64,000 bases of DNA from an uncultured Caulobacterales bacterium (GTDB lineage Bacteria; Pseudomonadota; Alphaproteobacteria; Caulobacterales; Maricaulaceae), in the NCBI GenBank assembly GCA_938009235.1, contig CALLIK010000006.1, positions 1-64,000 of the forward strand, in the 5' to 3' direction. The position numbers and the translations under genes were made by a program. Positions 1-8,420 of this stretch are shown here, in pieces. Under the pieces are notes generated by a model that was given only the letters and a program-made list of their open reading frames with translations, searched no databases and was not told the origin of the DNA. Positions within the stretch are counted from its first letter, which is position 1, and each line of letters starts with the position of its first letter.

Positions 1-67
1 CGCCGCGTTTCCAGCGATCCCATATCTCCGAACGCTGCTCTGTTGAATAATATATACGTCGTCTCAT
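1..67 (-). CDS. IS30-family transposase, N-terminal fragment (cut by window start)
   Basis: The minus strand opens an ATG at position 67 and reads MRRRIYYSTEQRSEIWDRW then KRG up to the window edge. This matches the N-terminal helix-turn-helix start of IS30-family transposases of alphaproteobacteria, where a Tyr-Tyr-Ser start and an 'IWxRWxRGES' segment are typical (family knowledge). Only about 22 codons are visible, so integrity cannot be judged. The start is preceded on the minus strand by CTGGAGTGAGCAG, which offers a GGAG ribosome site about 8 bases upstream. Confidence 0.65.
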   Translation of the reverse strand, partial: MRRRIYYSTEQRSEIWDRWKRG

Positions 68-125
68 CTGCTCACTCCAGTTTAGTAAAATACTAAAGTG
101 TTGCGACGACCGATTGAAACCGCAC
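1..125 (-). mobile_element. Right end of an IS30-like insertion sequence
   Basis: Upstream of the transposase start there is a perfect palindrome, TTTAGTA-AAA-TACTAAA (81-97), followed by a GTGTTGCGACGACC stretch (98-111) resembling the TGTTGC-type terminal repeat often found at IS30-family ends. The exact outer end is inferred, because the opposite inverted repeat lies outside the window. The following lipoprotein gene (208-879) is intact, so the element seems to have landed in its downstream flank. Confidence 0.4.
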
Positions 126-207
126 CCAAAATAAGCCGCTCAAATAATAAGGCTTCGGTTAAAGTTATGCTTGTGTTGATTCTATGGAATCCAAATTGAA
201 ATCAGGC

Positions 208-879
208 CTAATTACGATCGTGCAACAGGGTCTTTCCAGCTCGTAATTCGGATACAAAAAAATATTTTTGATCATCAAAATATTTTTGATCATCAAAATA
301 TTTCTGAGCATGGAGACTAGGTATGATCCATTCACCATTATATATTTCAAATTTTTCGGGAAATATCTTCACTGGGTAGACACTTGTTTTAAAAGTCCTG
401 TTATTACGACTGACTTCCAATAGGTACGCCTCTCTCGAGTTATGATGAGTTGGGGCCAGGATAATAAGTGTAGTATTTCCGTCCGTCATCACATCAATTG
501 GATTAGTAAAATCGTCATCACGAATGACCTCGTAACCCCCATTTTTATCTATCCAGAACAGAACCCCGCCCCACTCGCCATATCCTGAAGCTATTAACCA
601 GCCGTCAGCGTATTCGACATAAGCTGCTACATCATATAATTTCATCTTCGCTTCAGGAATGCCGCCAATTATTTTCAGCTCTGCGGGGTCTACGTTGAAT
701 TTTAAAGCTAATAGAGATTCGGTTAGAGCCGACGGGAGATCGTCATACCGATGAGAGTTTTCCGGCATCATTACGACCTTGTACACGGTGTCTTTTGTGG
801 ACAGGTCGGGACCATTTTCCTTACAGGCTGTGAGCATGCAAAGGATTATCAAGCTAAGAATTATCGACCAGACGCGCAT
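208..879 (-). CDS. Hypothetical lipoprotein with a C-terminal 6-residue tandem repeat
   Basis: A 223-residue protein with a lipoprotein signal: a short charged start, a hydrophobic core (IILSLIILCMLTAC) and a lipobox ending at Cys19. The rest is soluble, with motifs such as 'GGVLFWIDKNGGYEVI', compatible with a periplasmic beta-rich domain, but I recognise no family. Near the C-terminus the peptide QKYFDD occurs twice in tandem plus a partial third copy, encoded by 18-bp DNA repeats. It stands alone on the minus strand, between an IS end and a secreted protein. Lineage-specific; function unknown. Confidence 0.7.
   Translation of the reverse strand: MRVWSIILSLIILCMLTACKENGPDLSTKDTVYKVVMMPENSHRYDDLPSALTESLLALKFNVDPAELKIIGGIPEAKMKLYDVAAYVEYADGWLIASGYGEWGGVLFWIDKNGGYEVIRDDDFTNPIDVMTDGNTTLIILAPTHHNSREAYLLEVSRNNRTFKTSVYPVKIFPEKFEIYNGEWIIPSLHAQKYFDDQKYFDDQKYFFVSELRAGKTLLHDRN
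260..303 (+). repeat. 18-bp tandem repeat inside the lipoprotein gene
   Basis: Two exact 18-bp units (260-277 and 278-295; unit AAATATTTTTGATCATCA) plus a partial third to 303. The unit length is a multiple of three, so copy-number change would add or remove QKYFDD peptides without changing frame. The unit is also nearly palindromic around TTGATCATCAA. It is very AT-rich compared with neighbouring coding sequence. Confidence 0.85.
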
Positions 880-1054
880 CAGAATTAAGTTGACTGAATT
901 TGTATCAAAATGGAAGCTTATTTCCGAATTGTGTAAAGTGTTATTAGTTTCACTCTATGGAAGTTCTAGTTTGCCCACGAATTAATAAATCCGAGCGACT
1001 AAAAATCGCCTCAAATATGCCGTTGAGTTAAGGTTCGAACTTAGGGATATTCTT

Positions 1055-1858
1055 TCAGTCTTCAGCGGCCTTATCCAAACTCTTATCTTTTGGAGGCGTC
1101 AAATATTTCCACGCACAGGCGTAGTCGAGATTTTTGTTTGAAGCCAAAAACACGTATTCAGAAAACTCTTCAATCACGCCCTCTTTATTTTTGACGAGGC
1201 CGTAGTTTTCGCCCGATAAATTTACCTGACGGGTTGAGGGCGTTTCAATTATTTTGGTGTCGACGCCTGAGCCGTCTTTTCGACAGACCGCTACGGCGCG
1301 TCTATCTGTCATATAGAGCGTGAACGTACGCCGCTTCATTCCGGGTTTAATCCAGCTACAATTCGGCGCGGCGGTTATTTGGGCATAGGCATCTGCGTAG
1401 CCATCGCGCAGTTGGATCGGGGTTTCTGAGGGGTGGTCTCTATCATCAAAAAACCGCCTCGCGCCCATGCCGTCTTCTAGAACTTGCGTAGGTCTGGCCG
1501 TTTCAACATTTTGCCCTGTTTCAACCCAGCCGTAGGTTTGAGAATTTAGCGTACGCCGCACTCTTGCACTGCACATGGAAGGGAATTCGCGGAGAAGTAC
1601 GTTTTTGGGAATAGTGACGTCATCTATCATATGTGCGGGTTGGTAAAAGTAACCCTCAGAAGACTGGCACACATAAGGGTCCCCCTTTTTTGAAACCGTT
1701 CTATATTGCGGCTCAAACAAAACGGCCCGCCGCCCAGTTTTATCTGGAGGGCAGACCTCTTGTATTTTTGGGGTATTATTTGCTGTAACCGCGCTCGCCA
1801 TGAAAGGCAGAGATAGCGCGGCCAGACAGCCTCTTGTTATAAAGAGACTAAACCTCAT
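1055..1858 (-). CDS. Hypothetical secreted protein
   Basis: A 267-residue protein with a signal peptide (cleavage probably after the ASAVTA region, residues 21-27) and several cysteines in the mature part (for example CPPDK, YVCQSS, MCSARVR, PNCSWIK, VAVCRKD, YACAWKY), suggesting disulphide bonds in the periplasm. No recognised domain. Its ATG overlaps the fabI stop by 4 bases (TCAT on the plus strand), so it is translationally coupled to fabI and probably co-transcribed. That link says little about function, since fabI operons in this group carry variable partners. Confidence 0.7.
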   Translation of the reverse strand: MRFSLFITRGCLAALSLPFMASAVTANNTPKIQEVCPPDKTGRRAVLFEPQYRTVSKKGDPYVCQSSEGYFYQPAHMIDDVTIPKNVLLREFPSMCSARVRRTLNSQTYGWVETGQNVETARPTQVLEDGMGARRFFDDRDHPSETPIQLRDGYADAYAQITAAPNCSWIKPGMKRRTFTLYMTDRRAVAVCRKDGSGVDTKIIETPSTRQVNLSGENYGLVKNKEGVIEEFSEYVFLASNKNLDYACAWKYLTPPKDKSLDKAAED

Positions 1859-2685
1859 TCAGCCAAGCTAGCGCGCAGGGAGTCTTCTTGCGGCATTCCG
1901 ATGGCATGGAAGCCTCCGTCGACATGATGCGTTTCGCCCGTACAGGACAGGCCGAGGTCGGACAGCAGGTAAAGCGCTGCGCCTGCGACGCCTTTGGAGT
2001 CTGTGTTGTCCTGCATGGCGCTGGCGGCCTTGTTAAAGCGGAACATGTGACGGCCAGAGCCGATACCCGCCGCGGCCAATGTTTTGATCGGGCCAGCGGA
2101 GATGGCGTTGACGCGGATACCGCGCGGGCCAAGGTCTGCGGCCATGTAACGCGTACACGCTTCGAGTGCGGCTTTGGCGACGCCCATGACGTTATAATTC
2201 GGGATGACGCGTTCCGAGCCGAGATAGGTCAGCGTGATCATCGCGCCGTCGTCATTCATAATGGCGCTAGCGCGGCGGCCTGCGTCAACAAAACTATAGG
2301 CCGAAATGTCGAGCGCAGATTTGAAGCCTTCGCGCGTGGTTTGATCAATGAATGATCCTGCAAGTTGGTCTTTACCTGCAAAGGCAATCGCGTGGACGAG
2401 GAAGTCAATCTTACCCCATTTGGATTCTAGGGCCGCGAAGGTTGCGTCCATGTGTTCGTCATTCGTGACATCGCAGTCGAGGAATGTGTCAGAGCCGAGG
2501 CTTTCGCCCAGAGGTTTGACGCGGCGCAGGAGTTTGTCGCCTTGGTAGGTGAAGGCAATTTCTGCGCCTTGAGCGGCGAGTTGTTGAGCAATTGCCCACG
2601 CGATTGAGTTCTTATTCGCGACGCCCATAATGAGGCCGCGTTTGCCTGCCATGAGGGTTCCAGTTGGGAAGGATTGGTCTGCCAT
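1855..2685 (-). CDS. fabI: Enoyl-[acyl-carrier-protein] reductase [NADH] FabI
   Basis: A 276-residue protein of the short-chain dehydrogenase superfamily that performs the last reduction of each fatty-acid elongation cycle in the cytoplasm. The FabI signature is visible: the divergent cofactor loop GKRGLIMGVANKNSIAWAIA (residues 14-33) and the catalytic Tyr-x6-Lys in NYNVMGVAKAALEACTRYMA, followed by RVNAISAGPIKTLAA. Length is normal for FabI. It starts 226 bases after the end of fabB, behind two hairpins, so it likely has its own promoter. It overlaps the following secreted-protein gene by 4 bases. Confidence 0.97.
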   Translation of the reverse strand: MADQSFPTGTLMAGKRGLIMGVANKNSIAWAIAQQLAAQGAEIAFTYQGDKLLRRVKPLGESLGSDTFLDCDVTNDEHMDATFAALESKWGKIDFLVHAIAFAGKDQLAGSFIDQTTREGFKSALDISAYSFVDAGRRASAIMNDDGAMITLTYLGSERVIPNYNVMGVAKAALEACTRYMAADLGPRGIRVNAISAGPIKTLAAAGIGSGRHMFRFNKAASAMQDNTDSKGVAGAALYLLSDLGLSCTGETHHVDGGFHAIGMPQEDSLRASLAE

Positions 2686-2786
2686 GCGATTACTCTTTTC
2701 TACTCGGTTTTAGTCGTGGGCTGAATATCAGTGATAAAGATAGGCAGTCTGGGGGCTTAACACCAGTGCCGATGTGCTGTGCGCAT

Positions 2787-2828
2787 AAAAAAGGCGCGTT
2801 CACATCTGTGGCCAGAGGTGAACGCGCC
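2787..2828 (-). terminator. Rho-independent terminator behind fabAB (distal hairpin)
   Basis: Stem GGCGCGTTCACATCTG (2793-2808) pairs with CAGAGGTGAACGCGCC (2813-2828) around a TGGC loop, with one G-U/mismatch position. Read on the minus strand the hairpin is followed directly by TTTTTT (2787-2792). This is a textbook intrinsic terminator for the fabA-fabB transcript. Confidence 0.88.
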
Positions 2829-2840
2829 ACAAATGAAAAC

Positions 2841-2878
2841 GGCGCGGTCAATTCTGAAGTTTCAGACATGACCGCGCC
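2841..2878 (-). terminator. Second hairpin directly behind fabB
   Basis: GGCGCGGTCA (2841-2850) pairs perfectly with TGACCGCGCC (2869-2878); inside the loop TCTGAA/TTCAGA gives a second stem, so the whole 38 bases fold into one long rod. On the minus strand it is followed by GTTTTCATTTG, a weaker U-rich tail. It lies 33 bases behind the fabB stop and only 12 bases before the next terminator, so it may act as first terminator or as an mRNA 3'-end stabiliser. Confidence 0.65.
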
Positions 2879-2911
2879 GATATATTAGGCGTAGGACTTT
2901 GGTAGCACGTG

Positions 2912-4126
2912 TTAGACTTTCGCGAAAATCACGCTGCCATTTGTGCCGCCAAAGCCGAAACTATTGGACATGGCCGTGTTGATGTCAGTCTCAACCATAT
3001 CATAGGCTATGTTGATCGCAGGAATTTCCGGATCGCGTGTCCCAACATTGATCGAAGGGGCGACAAAGCCGCCATCCATCATTAAGAGTGTATAGATCGC
3101 TTCTTGTACGCCCGCCGCGCCGAGGCTGTGGCCTGTGAGGCATTTCGTGGCGGAGATATAAGGCCCGTCTAATCCGAACACGCGCTCTATTGCATTTGTT
3201 TCCGCGATATCGCCAACGGGTGTGCTGGTCGCATGTGGGTTGATGTAATCGACTGTTTCCAAATTCGCGCTTTCTAACGCTAGGCGCATGGCGCGTTCAG
3301 CGCCTTCGCCAGATGGAGCAACCATGTCATAACCATCCGATGTCGCAGCATAGCCAACGACTTCAGCGTAAATTTTTGCGCCGCGCGCTTTGGCGTGCTC
3401 ATATTCTTCGAGAACCAACATGCCTGCACCGCCTGCGATGACAAAACCGTCGCGGTCCGTGTCGAATGCGCGGCTAGCTTGTTTAGGCGTGTCATTATAC
3501 TTGCTGCTCATCGCGCCCATCGCGTCAAAGAGAGAGGACATGGTCCACTCGAGTTCTTCGCCGCCGCCCGCAAACATGATGTCTTGCTTGCCCCATTGGA
3601 TTTGCTCCACGGAGGCACCGATACAATGCAAAGACGTTGTGCAAGCTGAGGTGATCGTAAAGTTCACGCCGCGAATTTTGAAATGTGTCGCGAGCGTTGC
3701 AGAGACGGTCGAGGACATCGCCTTTGGTACCGCGAATGGCCCGATACGCTTTGGGCTGTTGTTTTTACGCGTGACGTCTGCGGAACGTACAATTTCGAGT
3801 GAAGATGGGCCGCCAGAACCAGCAATAATGCCTGTGCGTTCATGGGAAACTTGGTCTTCATTCAGGCCAGCATCTTCAATCGCATTCGTCATAGCAACGG
3901 CAGCCCAACCGGCGGCATCGCCCATAAAGCGGTAGGAACGTTTGGATATGATCTCTTTATAATCGCAAACAGGACGACCAGAAATTTGGCTACGGAAGCC
4001 AAGTTCAGTCATTTTTTCGTCTCGTGCAATGCCCGAGTTTCCTGCTTTCAGGTTAGCTGCGACAGTGTCCGCATCATTGCCGATGCAAGATACAATGCCC
4101 AGTCCAGTAACAACAACACGCCGCAT
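2912..4126 (-). CDS. fabB: Beta-ketoacyl-ACP synthase I FabB
   Basis: A 404-residue condensing enzyme for elongation of unsaturated fatty acids. The Cys-His-His triad is visible: the nucleophile in FTITSACTTSLHCIGASVEQ (around residue 163), first His in NPHATSTPVGDIAETNAIE and second in KCLTGHSLGAAGVQEAIY; the C-terminal glycine-rich NSFGFGGTNGSVIF is also present. The pairing with fabA, two bases upstream, identifies it as FabB rather than FabF. It is the last gene of the fabAB transcript and is followed by two hairpins. Confidence 0.97.
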   Translation of the reverse strand: MRRVVVTGLGIVSCIGNDADTVAANLKAGNSGIARDEKMTELGFRSQISGRPVCDYKEIISKRSYRFMGDAAGWAAVAMTNAIEDAGLNEDQVSHERTGIIAGSGGPSSLEIVRSADVTRKNNSPKRIGPFAVPKAMSSTVSATLATHFKIRGVNFTITSACTTSLHCIGASVEQIQWGKQDIMFAGGGEELEWTMSSLFDAMGAMSSKYNDTPKQASRAFDTDRDGFVIAGGAGMLVLEEYEHAKARGAKIYAEVVGYAATSDGYDMVAPSGEGAERAMRLALESANLETVDYINPHATSTPVGDIAETNAIERVFGLDGPYISATKCLTGHSLGAAGVQEAIYTLLMMDGGFVAPSINVGTRDPEIPAINIAYDMVETDINTAMSNSFGFGGTNGSVIFAKV

Positions 4127-4128
4127 GA

Positions 4129-4662
4129 TTATGCCTCTTTCTCTGCAGTTTCAGTCGGGGGAACGAATAGTCCGACACGTAGGTCTTTGGCTTGATAGAT
4201 GAGTTCATCGTCAGCATACATTCTGCCATCGGCAATGCCTAGAACAAGCTTACGGCGGATCGCACGTTTAATGTCGATCTCGTAGCGTACTTTCTTGACG
4301 TCTGGTGTGACTTGGCCAGTAAATTTGACCTCGCCGACGCCCAATGCGCGTCCGCGACCTTGACCACCGCTCCAACCGAGCCAGAAGCCGACGAGCTGCC
4401 ACATGGCATCTAGGCCCAAGCAACCTGGCATCACTGGATCACCTTTGAAGTGACATTCAAAGAACCAAAGGTCTGGATTAATGTCGAGTTCGGCGCGGAC
4501 TTGGCCTTTGCCATATCCGCCGCCATCAACGTCCATGACTGAAATGCGATCAAGCATCAACATTGGAGGCAAAGGCAGTTTTGCATTGCCTGGCCCAAAG
4601 AGGGATTTCTCACCACTGACGATCAAGTCGTCATAAGTATATGAAGGTTGGATTTTAATCAT
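4129..4662 (-). CDS. fabA: 3-hydroxydecanoyl-ACP dehydratase/isomerase FabA
   Basis: A 177-residue hot-dog-fold enzyme that makes trans-2- and cis-3-decenoyl-ACP, the entry into anaerobic-type unsaturated fatty acids. Active-site residues are visible in [27 protein letters not shown] (His at about residue 71 and Asp at about 85). Length is normal. It is separated from fabB by 2 bases, so the two are one translational unit. The TPR gene lies 70 bases upstream on the same strand; that gap could hold a promoter, but I see no clear box. Confidence 0.97.
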   Translation of the reverse strand: MIKIQPSYTYDDLIVSGEKSLFGPGNAKLPLPPMLMLDRISVMDVDGGGYGKGQVRAELDINPDLWFFECHFKGDPVMPGCLGLDAMWQLVGFWLGWSGGQGRGRALGVGEVKFTGQVTPDVKKVRYEIDIKRAIRRKLVLGIADGRMYADDELIYQAKDLRVGLFVPPTETAEKEA

Positions 4663-4732
4663 GAATCAAAGGCCCGTGTAACGTCCGATGTTCATAAGGG
4701 CTTAGGCCCGTCAAGGCAAAGCGAAATGGGCT

Positions 4733-5293
4733 TTAACCTGCAGGTTGTACTTCGTACCTCGAAATCATGGAAATCGCGGGTTCCCACTCAGGGCGAAGGA
4801 CAAGGGCGGCTTTCAAATCCTTATACGCGCCGCGGTAGTTTTCTTTGCGGTCCAGAATGATCGCGCGGTTGAATAGAGCTTCTGGGCGTTTTGTACTATC
4901 TGCGTCAGCTAAGGCTGTATTTAACGCGATTAGCGCATCGTCCAATTTGTCCTGTCTAATCAAAGAGGCCGCGAAGTTGATATGGGCCTCTGTTAGGTTC
5001 GGCATAATGTCCAGAGCTGCTTTATAATCAGCAGACGCACGAACCTGATCTCCGCGCCGCATGTAGAGTACTCCGCGATTCACATAGGTCGCGGCTTCAT
5101 CTTTGTTCGTGTTGAATTGTTTGAGGGCATTGGAGCAGGTTTGCAGCGTAGAGCGCGACCCCTGATTTCCCGTCAATGTGTGCTGATAGCAAATCGCGGC
5201 ATCCCCTTCGCCTTGGACGACGAGCTGGGCCTGCGCAGTTTGCGCGAAAGCTGTGACTGAAAGGGCGAGGATGACGGTGCGAAGGTGTTTCAT
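4733..5293 (-). CDS. Periplasmic tetratricopeptide-repeat protein
   Basis: A 186-residue protein starting at the second Met (MKHLRTVILALSVTAFAQTA), which gives a clean signal peptide ending AQA; a start 18 bases upstream would add a polar MCYEKH that spoils it. The mature part has about three TPR helix pairs (for example NRGVLYMRRGDQVRASADYKAAL and FNRAIILDRKENYRGAYKDLKAALVLRP). TPR proteins serve as protein-binding scaffolds; no partner is evident. Last gene of the run that begins at trmL, 52 bases behind the HAD gene. Confidence 0.82.
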   Translation of the reverse strand: MKHLRTVILALSVTAFAQTAQAQLVVQGEGDAAICYQHTLTGNQGSRSTLQTCSNALKQFNTNKDEAATYVNRGVLYMRRGDQVRASADYKAALDIMPNLTEAHINFAASLIRQDKLDDALIALNTALADADSTKRPEALFNRAIILDRKENYRGAYKDLKAALVLRPEWEPAISMISRYEVQPAG

Positions 5294-5345
5294 GTGTTTC
5301 TCATAACACACTCAAAGATGTTTCCCTAATCACGTTATTGAAGCC

Positions 5346-5945
5346 TCATTCAATGAGGCCAAGCTCTCGCAGTGTCGACAAGACACCGACGGCGCGATCA
5401 ACATGATACGTTGTGATACCCACCGCTCGGGCGCCCTCTACATTTGCAAGCGTGTCGTCAAAGAACCAGACGTCCTCTGCGGCAACGCCCATACGCTCTA
5501 GCGGCAAAGTATAACTCGCCGCGTCAGGCTTAGCTTCATAAATTTCGTGAGAGGCAAAGGCGTGATGGAATGTGCCGCTGGTGCTGAACATCGTGTTCAA
5601 ATGCGCCCAATGCAGCGGGTTGGTGTTGGACAAGCAGGCTGTCGTGAACTGTGTTTTCAATTCGGCCAAGGCGTCCAATGTCCCAGTGTAAGGTTCATGT
5701 ACCCAGCTATTCCACAGCGCGGGAATATCCGTGTCGGGCAGATCGAAAATACGACCAAGCTCTGCGGTGAACGCATCCGCGCTCGCATGACCACGTTCGA
5801 ATTTGCAGAAAATTTCGCTGTCATCAAAACGGTCAGACACTTCGGCGCGGGTGATGCCATTGGACGCCGCCAAAGCCTCCATCCCAACCCAAGGCACAAT
5901 AACCCCGCCAAGGTCGAAGAGGAGGACTTTGGGTTTATGAGGCAT
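5346..5945 (-). CDS. HAD-superfamily hydrolase (YihX-like)
   Basis: A 199-residue cytoplasmic phosphatase-type HAD protein. Motif I is LLFDLGGVIVPW with the YihX-like D-L-G-G-V form in place of DxDxT; motif II/III region shows ACLSNTNPLHW; motif IV is DVWFFDDTLANVEGARAVGI. The small alpha-helical cap sits between motifs I and II. Substrate probably a small phosphorylated metabolite; not predictable. The start is ATG at 5945; a TTG codon immediately upstream makes a TTG-ATG double start possible. It begins 3 bases behind the preceding lipoprotein gene's stop, so it is in the trmL-hemF run. Confidence 0.85.
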   Translation of the reverse strand: MPHKPKVLLFDLGGVIVPWVGMEALAASNGITRAEVSDRFDDSEIFCKFERGHASADAFTAELGRIFDLPDTDIPALWNSWVHEPYTGTLDALAELKTQFTTACLSNTNPLHWAHLNTMFSTSGTFHHAFASHEIYEAKPDAASYTLPLERMGVAAEDVWFFDDTLANVEGARAVGITTYHVDRAVGVLSTLRELGLIE

Positions 5946-5948
5946 CAA

Positions 5949-6377
5949 TTACCTGTTGCGGCATTTAAACGCGGCGGGCGTAAAGTGGAGTTTCTTTTTG
6001 GAGGTTTTTTGATGCTCAGGAATTGCGAATAATTTGTAAGGGATATTTCCTTTTAGAGTTTCGCCTGCCTCAATTTTGTGAGTCCCGCAGCCTTTTGGGC
6101 AATACCCTAAATTACTATCGAAAATTGGATATGTGTCTGATGCGATTTCAATATATAGTATATCGGCAGCATAGTGGAGTTCGCCAATGTTATTGGGCCA
6201 GTTTTCTACGCTAATGCAGACTGCTTTCGCGGTGGTGTTCTGCATTGAGATATCAAATTTTTGTTCTTCAGCATTGTCTTGGACAACCACGGGGAAGTGC
6301 TGAGGTTTAGGAGACGTTGTTTTGCATCCACATAAAGTGAAGCCGAGAATAGAGAGTATAATTAAGTGTGTTTTCAT
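5949..6377 (-). CDS. Small hypothetical lipoprotein
   Basis: A 142-residue protein from MKTHLIILSILGFTLCGC, with a lipobox LCGC at residues 15-18. A longer reading frame extends upstream into hemF but would bury the signal sequence, so the ATG at 6377 is chosen; it lies 8 bases behind the hemF stop. The mature part is short, with several cysteines and a basic C-terminus (HQKTSKKKLHFTPAAFKCRNR). No family recognised. Confidence 0.72.
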   Translation of the reverse strand: MKTHLIILSILGFTLCGCKTTSPKPQHFPVVVQDNAEEQKFDISMQNTTAKAVCISVENWPNNIGELHYAADILYIEIASDTYPIFDSNLGYCPKGCGTHKIEAGETLKGNIPYKLFAIPEHQKTSKKKLHFTPAAFKCRNR

Positions 6378-6385
6378 TTCCAAAC

Positions 6386-7270
6386 TCACGGCCATTTCAC
6401 AACGGGCGGCATGCTGCTCAAAATCGTTTTCACATTCCCGCCTGTCTTCAAACCAAATGTAGTGCCGCGATCCCAGAGGAGGTTGAACTCCACATAGCGT
6501 CCTCGCGTAATGAGTTGTTCTTCGCGTTCGTCTTCGGTCCACGGCTCATGCATGCGGCCTCGCACAATATCGGCGTAAGATTTGATGAAGTGTCGCCCGA
6601 CGTCTTGGGTGAAGGCAAAGTCTGCGTCCCACCCCCCTTTTTCGGCACCACTGTTCAGGCGATCATAGAATATCCCGCCTGTGCCGCGGGGTTCGTCGCG
6701 ATGTTTCAGGTGGAAATACTCATCGCACCAGTTTTTATATTTGTCATAATCCGCGACGTCGTGTGCATCACAGGCAGCTTTCATGCCTTTGTGAAAAGCT
6801 TGCGTGTCAGGCGCATCTTGGCTGCGATCTACATCTAATGTTGGCGTTAAATCGCCGCCGCCGCCGAACCAGTCTTTCGTGGTCACGATATAGCGCGTAT
6901 TCATATGTACGGCAGGTACACGGGGATTTCGAAGATGCGCAATTAACGATACGCCCGCCGCCCAAAAGCTTGGGTCTTCATCTGCACCGGGAACGCGCGC
7001 GGCCATCTCTGGCGTGAACTCGCCTTTGACGACACTGATGTGCACGCCGCATTTTTCGAACAGGCGTCCGCGCAACATACCGCCTGTGCCGCCGCCGCCA
7101 TTTTGTACTTTGCGTTGCCAATCTTCATAGACAAATGTGCCAGGTTCGCCGGGATAGAGATCGCTCGGGGCTTCGCGTTCTAACGCTTCAAACTCAGCGC
7201 AGATCGTGTCGCGTAGGCTTTTGAACCATGCGGCTGCGGTTTGTTTTTTATGGGCAAAGGGGTCGGTCAT
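6386..7270 (-). CDS. hemF: Oxygen-dependent coproporphyrinogen-III oxidase HemF
   Basis: A 294-residue enzyme that decarboxylates two propionates of coproporphyrinogen III in heme synthesis, using O2. Family signatures are visible: [26 protein letters not shown] and [11 protein letters not shown]-type segment ([20 protein letters not shown]), and near the C-terminus [19 protein letters not shown]. Length matches the family. It starts 4 bases downstream of the DUF2891 gene stop. Proximity to the cytochrome bc1 operon on the other strand fits heme demand. Confidence 0.97.
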   Translation of the reverse strand: MTDPFAHKKQTAAAWFKSLRDTICAEFEALEREAPSDLYPGEPGTFVYEDWQRKVQNGGGGTGGMLRGRLFEKCGVHISVVKGEFTPEMAARVPGADEDPSFWAAGVSLIAHLRNPRVPAVHMNTRYIVTTKDWFGGGGDLTPTLDVDRSQDAPDTQAFHKGMKAACDAHDVADYDKYKNWCDEYFHLKHRDEPRGTGGIFYDRLNSGAEKGGWDADFAFTQDVGRHFIKSYADIVRGRMHEPWTEDEREEQLITRGRYVEFNLLWDRGTTFGLKTGGNVKTILSSMPPVVKWP

Positions 7271-7274
7271 GTCT

Positions 7275-8411
7275 TTACTCGGTCCAACCTGTGTCGGTCA
7301 TAAGATAAGTCGAAAAACTTGCGAGCCAATGACTGCCAGAATAATGCTCGGCACTGACGGCGGCGACGCCTAGGTCGGCATGGATTTTCGCAGCGGCAAC
7401 AAGGCTCGCTTTGCGGGCATCGTCTTCGGGCAACGCGCGGGCGACATTATAGAGGTTCCACGCCCGAGACGAATTTACGCCGTCCAAATGCACAAGCTTG
7501 CCGTCACTCGCGTCTTTCACAATCGCAGGGGCAAGCCAGTCAGCAGACCCATCTGTCGGGATGCTCGGCAGGAACGCATCTAGCCAGTTGGCGAAATCTT
7601 CAGGGCCCATAAAGCGGCGCATTAAGTCCGCTTCCATGAAGCAGGGCGAGAGGAAGTCTTCGCCTGATGGCTCATAGGCGAGTGGACAGTTTTTGTCATC
7701 TATATGGAAGCCGCGCGCGCGGGATTCGATCAAGTTTGAAAATTCTGTATCGCCTGCCGTCACGGCCCAATCGTGCATGAGGCCAAGCGCAAACGCGCTC
7801 TGGTTATGTGTGCCGAGGCGAATGGGGTAGGCGAGTTTCGGTAGCCACGCTTTTGTGGCGCTGACAATATCGGCCTCTAATGGCTCAAGCGCCGCCAACC
7901 ATTGCTTGGCTTTAGGGTCATCATATTGACGAAGCTCTGCCGTGAGTTGCAACACCCACGCCCACCCATAAGGACGTTCCCAAGATCCACGTGCTGCACG
8001 GCGGAAATTGTCAAGCTCGCCCGCGACATTTTCTGGCGTGATATTGGCGTCTAATTTGGCGATGGCCTCATCGCGCCACGCGGCGTCTTGCGGACCAACA
8101 TGCAGCAGGCGCACAAGCAGCCAATGTCCATGCACTGCGCTGTGCCAATCAAAACAACCATAGAAGACAGGGAACAGCTCTTTGGGTGTTCCAATCTCTT
8201 CGGCCGTATCTGTTGTGCGCGAAATTTTGTTTGGAAACTCTTTGCCAACGCAATCCATCGCAAGGCGAGAAAACCGAGTGGCCAATTCAGGTTGAATGTC
8301 CGTCGGGTAGCTCAAGGCAACCGTTGATGTTGGTGAAGGGGCGTCGGCCTGTGAACAGGCCACAAGTATAGAGGCGGACAGAAGGAGGGCAGGTAGGACA
8401 ATATATTTCAT
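7275..8411 (-). CDS. DUF2891-family lipoprotein
   Basis: A 378-residue protein with lipoprotein signal [19 protein letters not shown] (Cys19). The mature part matches the DUF2891 pattern: [19 protein letters not shown] near the start, [18 protein letters not shown] in the first third, and [15 protein letters not shown] and [10 protein letters not shown] further on. Members are predicted alpha/alpha-toroid-like periplasmic proteins of unknown activity; conserved Trp/His residues hint at a carbohydrate-active fold (inference). It lies between trmL (9 bases) and hemF (4 bases) in one operon. Confidence 0.85.
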   Translation of the reverse strand: MKYIVLPALLLSASILVACSQADAPSPTSTVALSYPTDIQPELATRFSRLAMDCVGKEFPNKISRTTDTAEEIGTPKELFPVFYGCFDWHSAVHGHWLLVRLLHVGPQDAAWRDEAIAKLDANITPENVAGELDNFRRAARGSWERPYGWAWVLQLTAELRQYDDPKAKQWLAALEPLEADIVSATKAWLPKLAYPIRLGTHNQSAFALGLMHDWAVTAGDTEFSNLIESRARGFHIDDKNCPLAYEPSGEDFLSPCFMEADLMRRFMGPEDFANWLDAFLPSIPTDGSADWLAPAIVKDASDGKLVHLDGVNSSRAWNLYNVARALPEDDARKASLVAAAKIHADLGVAAVSAEHYSGSHWLASFSTYLMTDTGWTE

Positions 8412-8420
8412 AATCTGGAC

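Noticed and set aside
265-292. FNR/FixK-type site (TTGAT...ATCAA) in the repeat
   Set aside because: The half-sites are one base apart instead of four, and they lie inside a coding repeat.
1888-2548. Long plus-strand ORFs opposite fabI
   Set aside because: Mirror frames of a strongly conserved gene; the composition is that of antisense translation.
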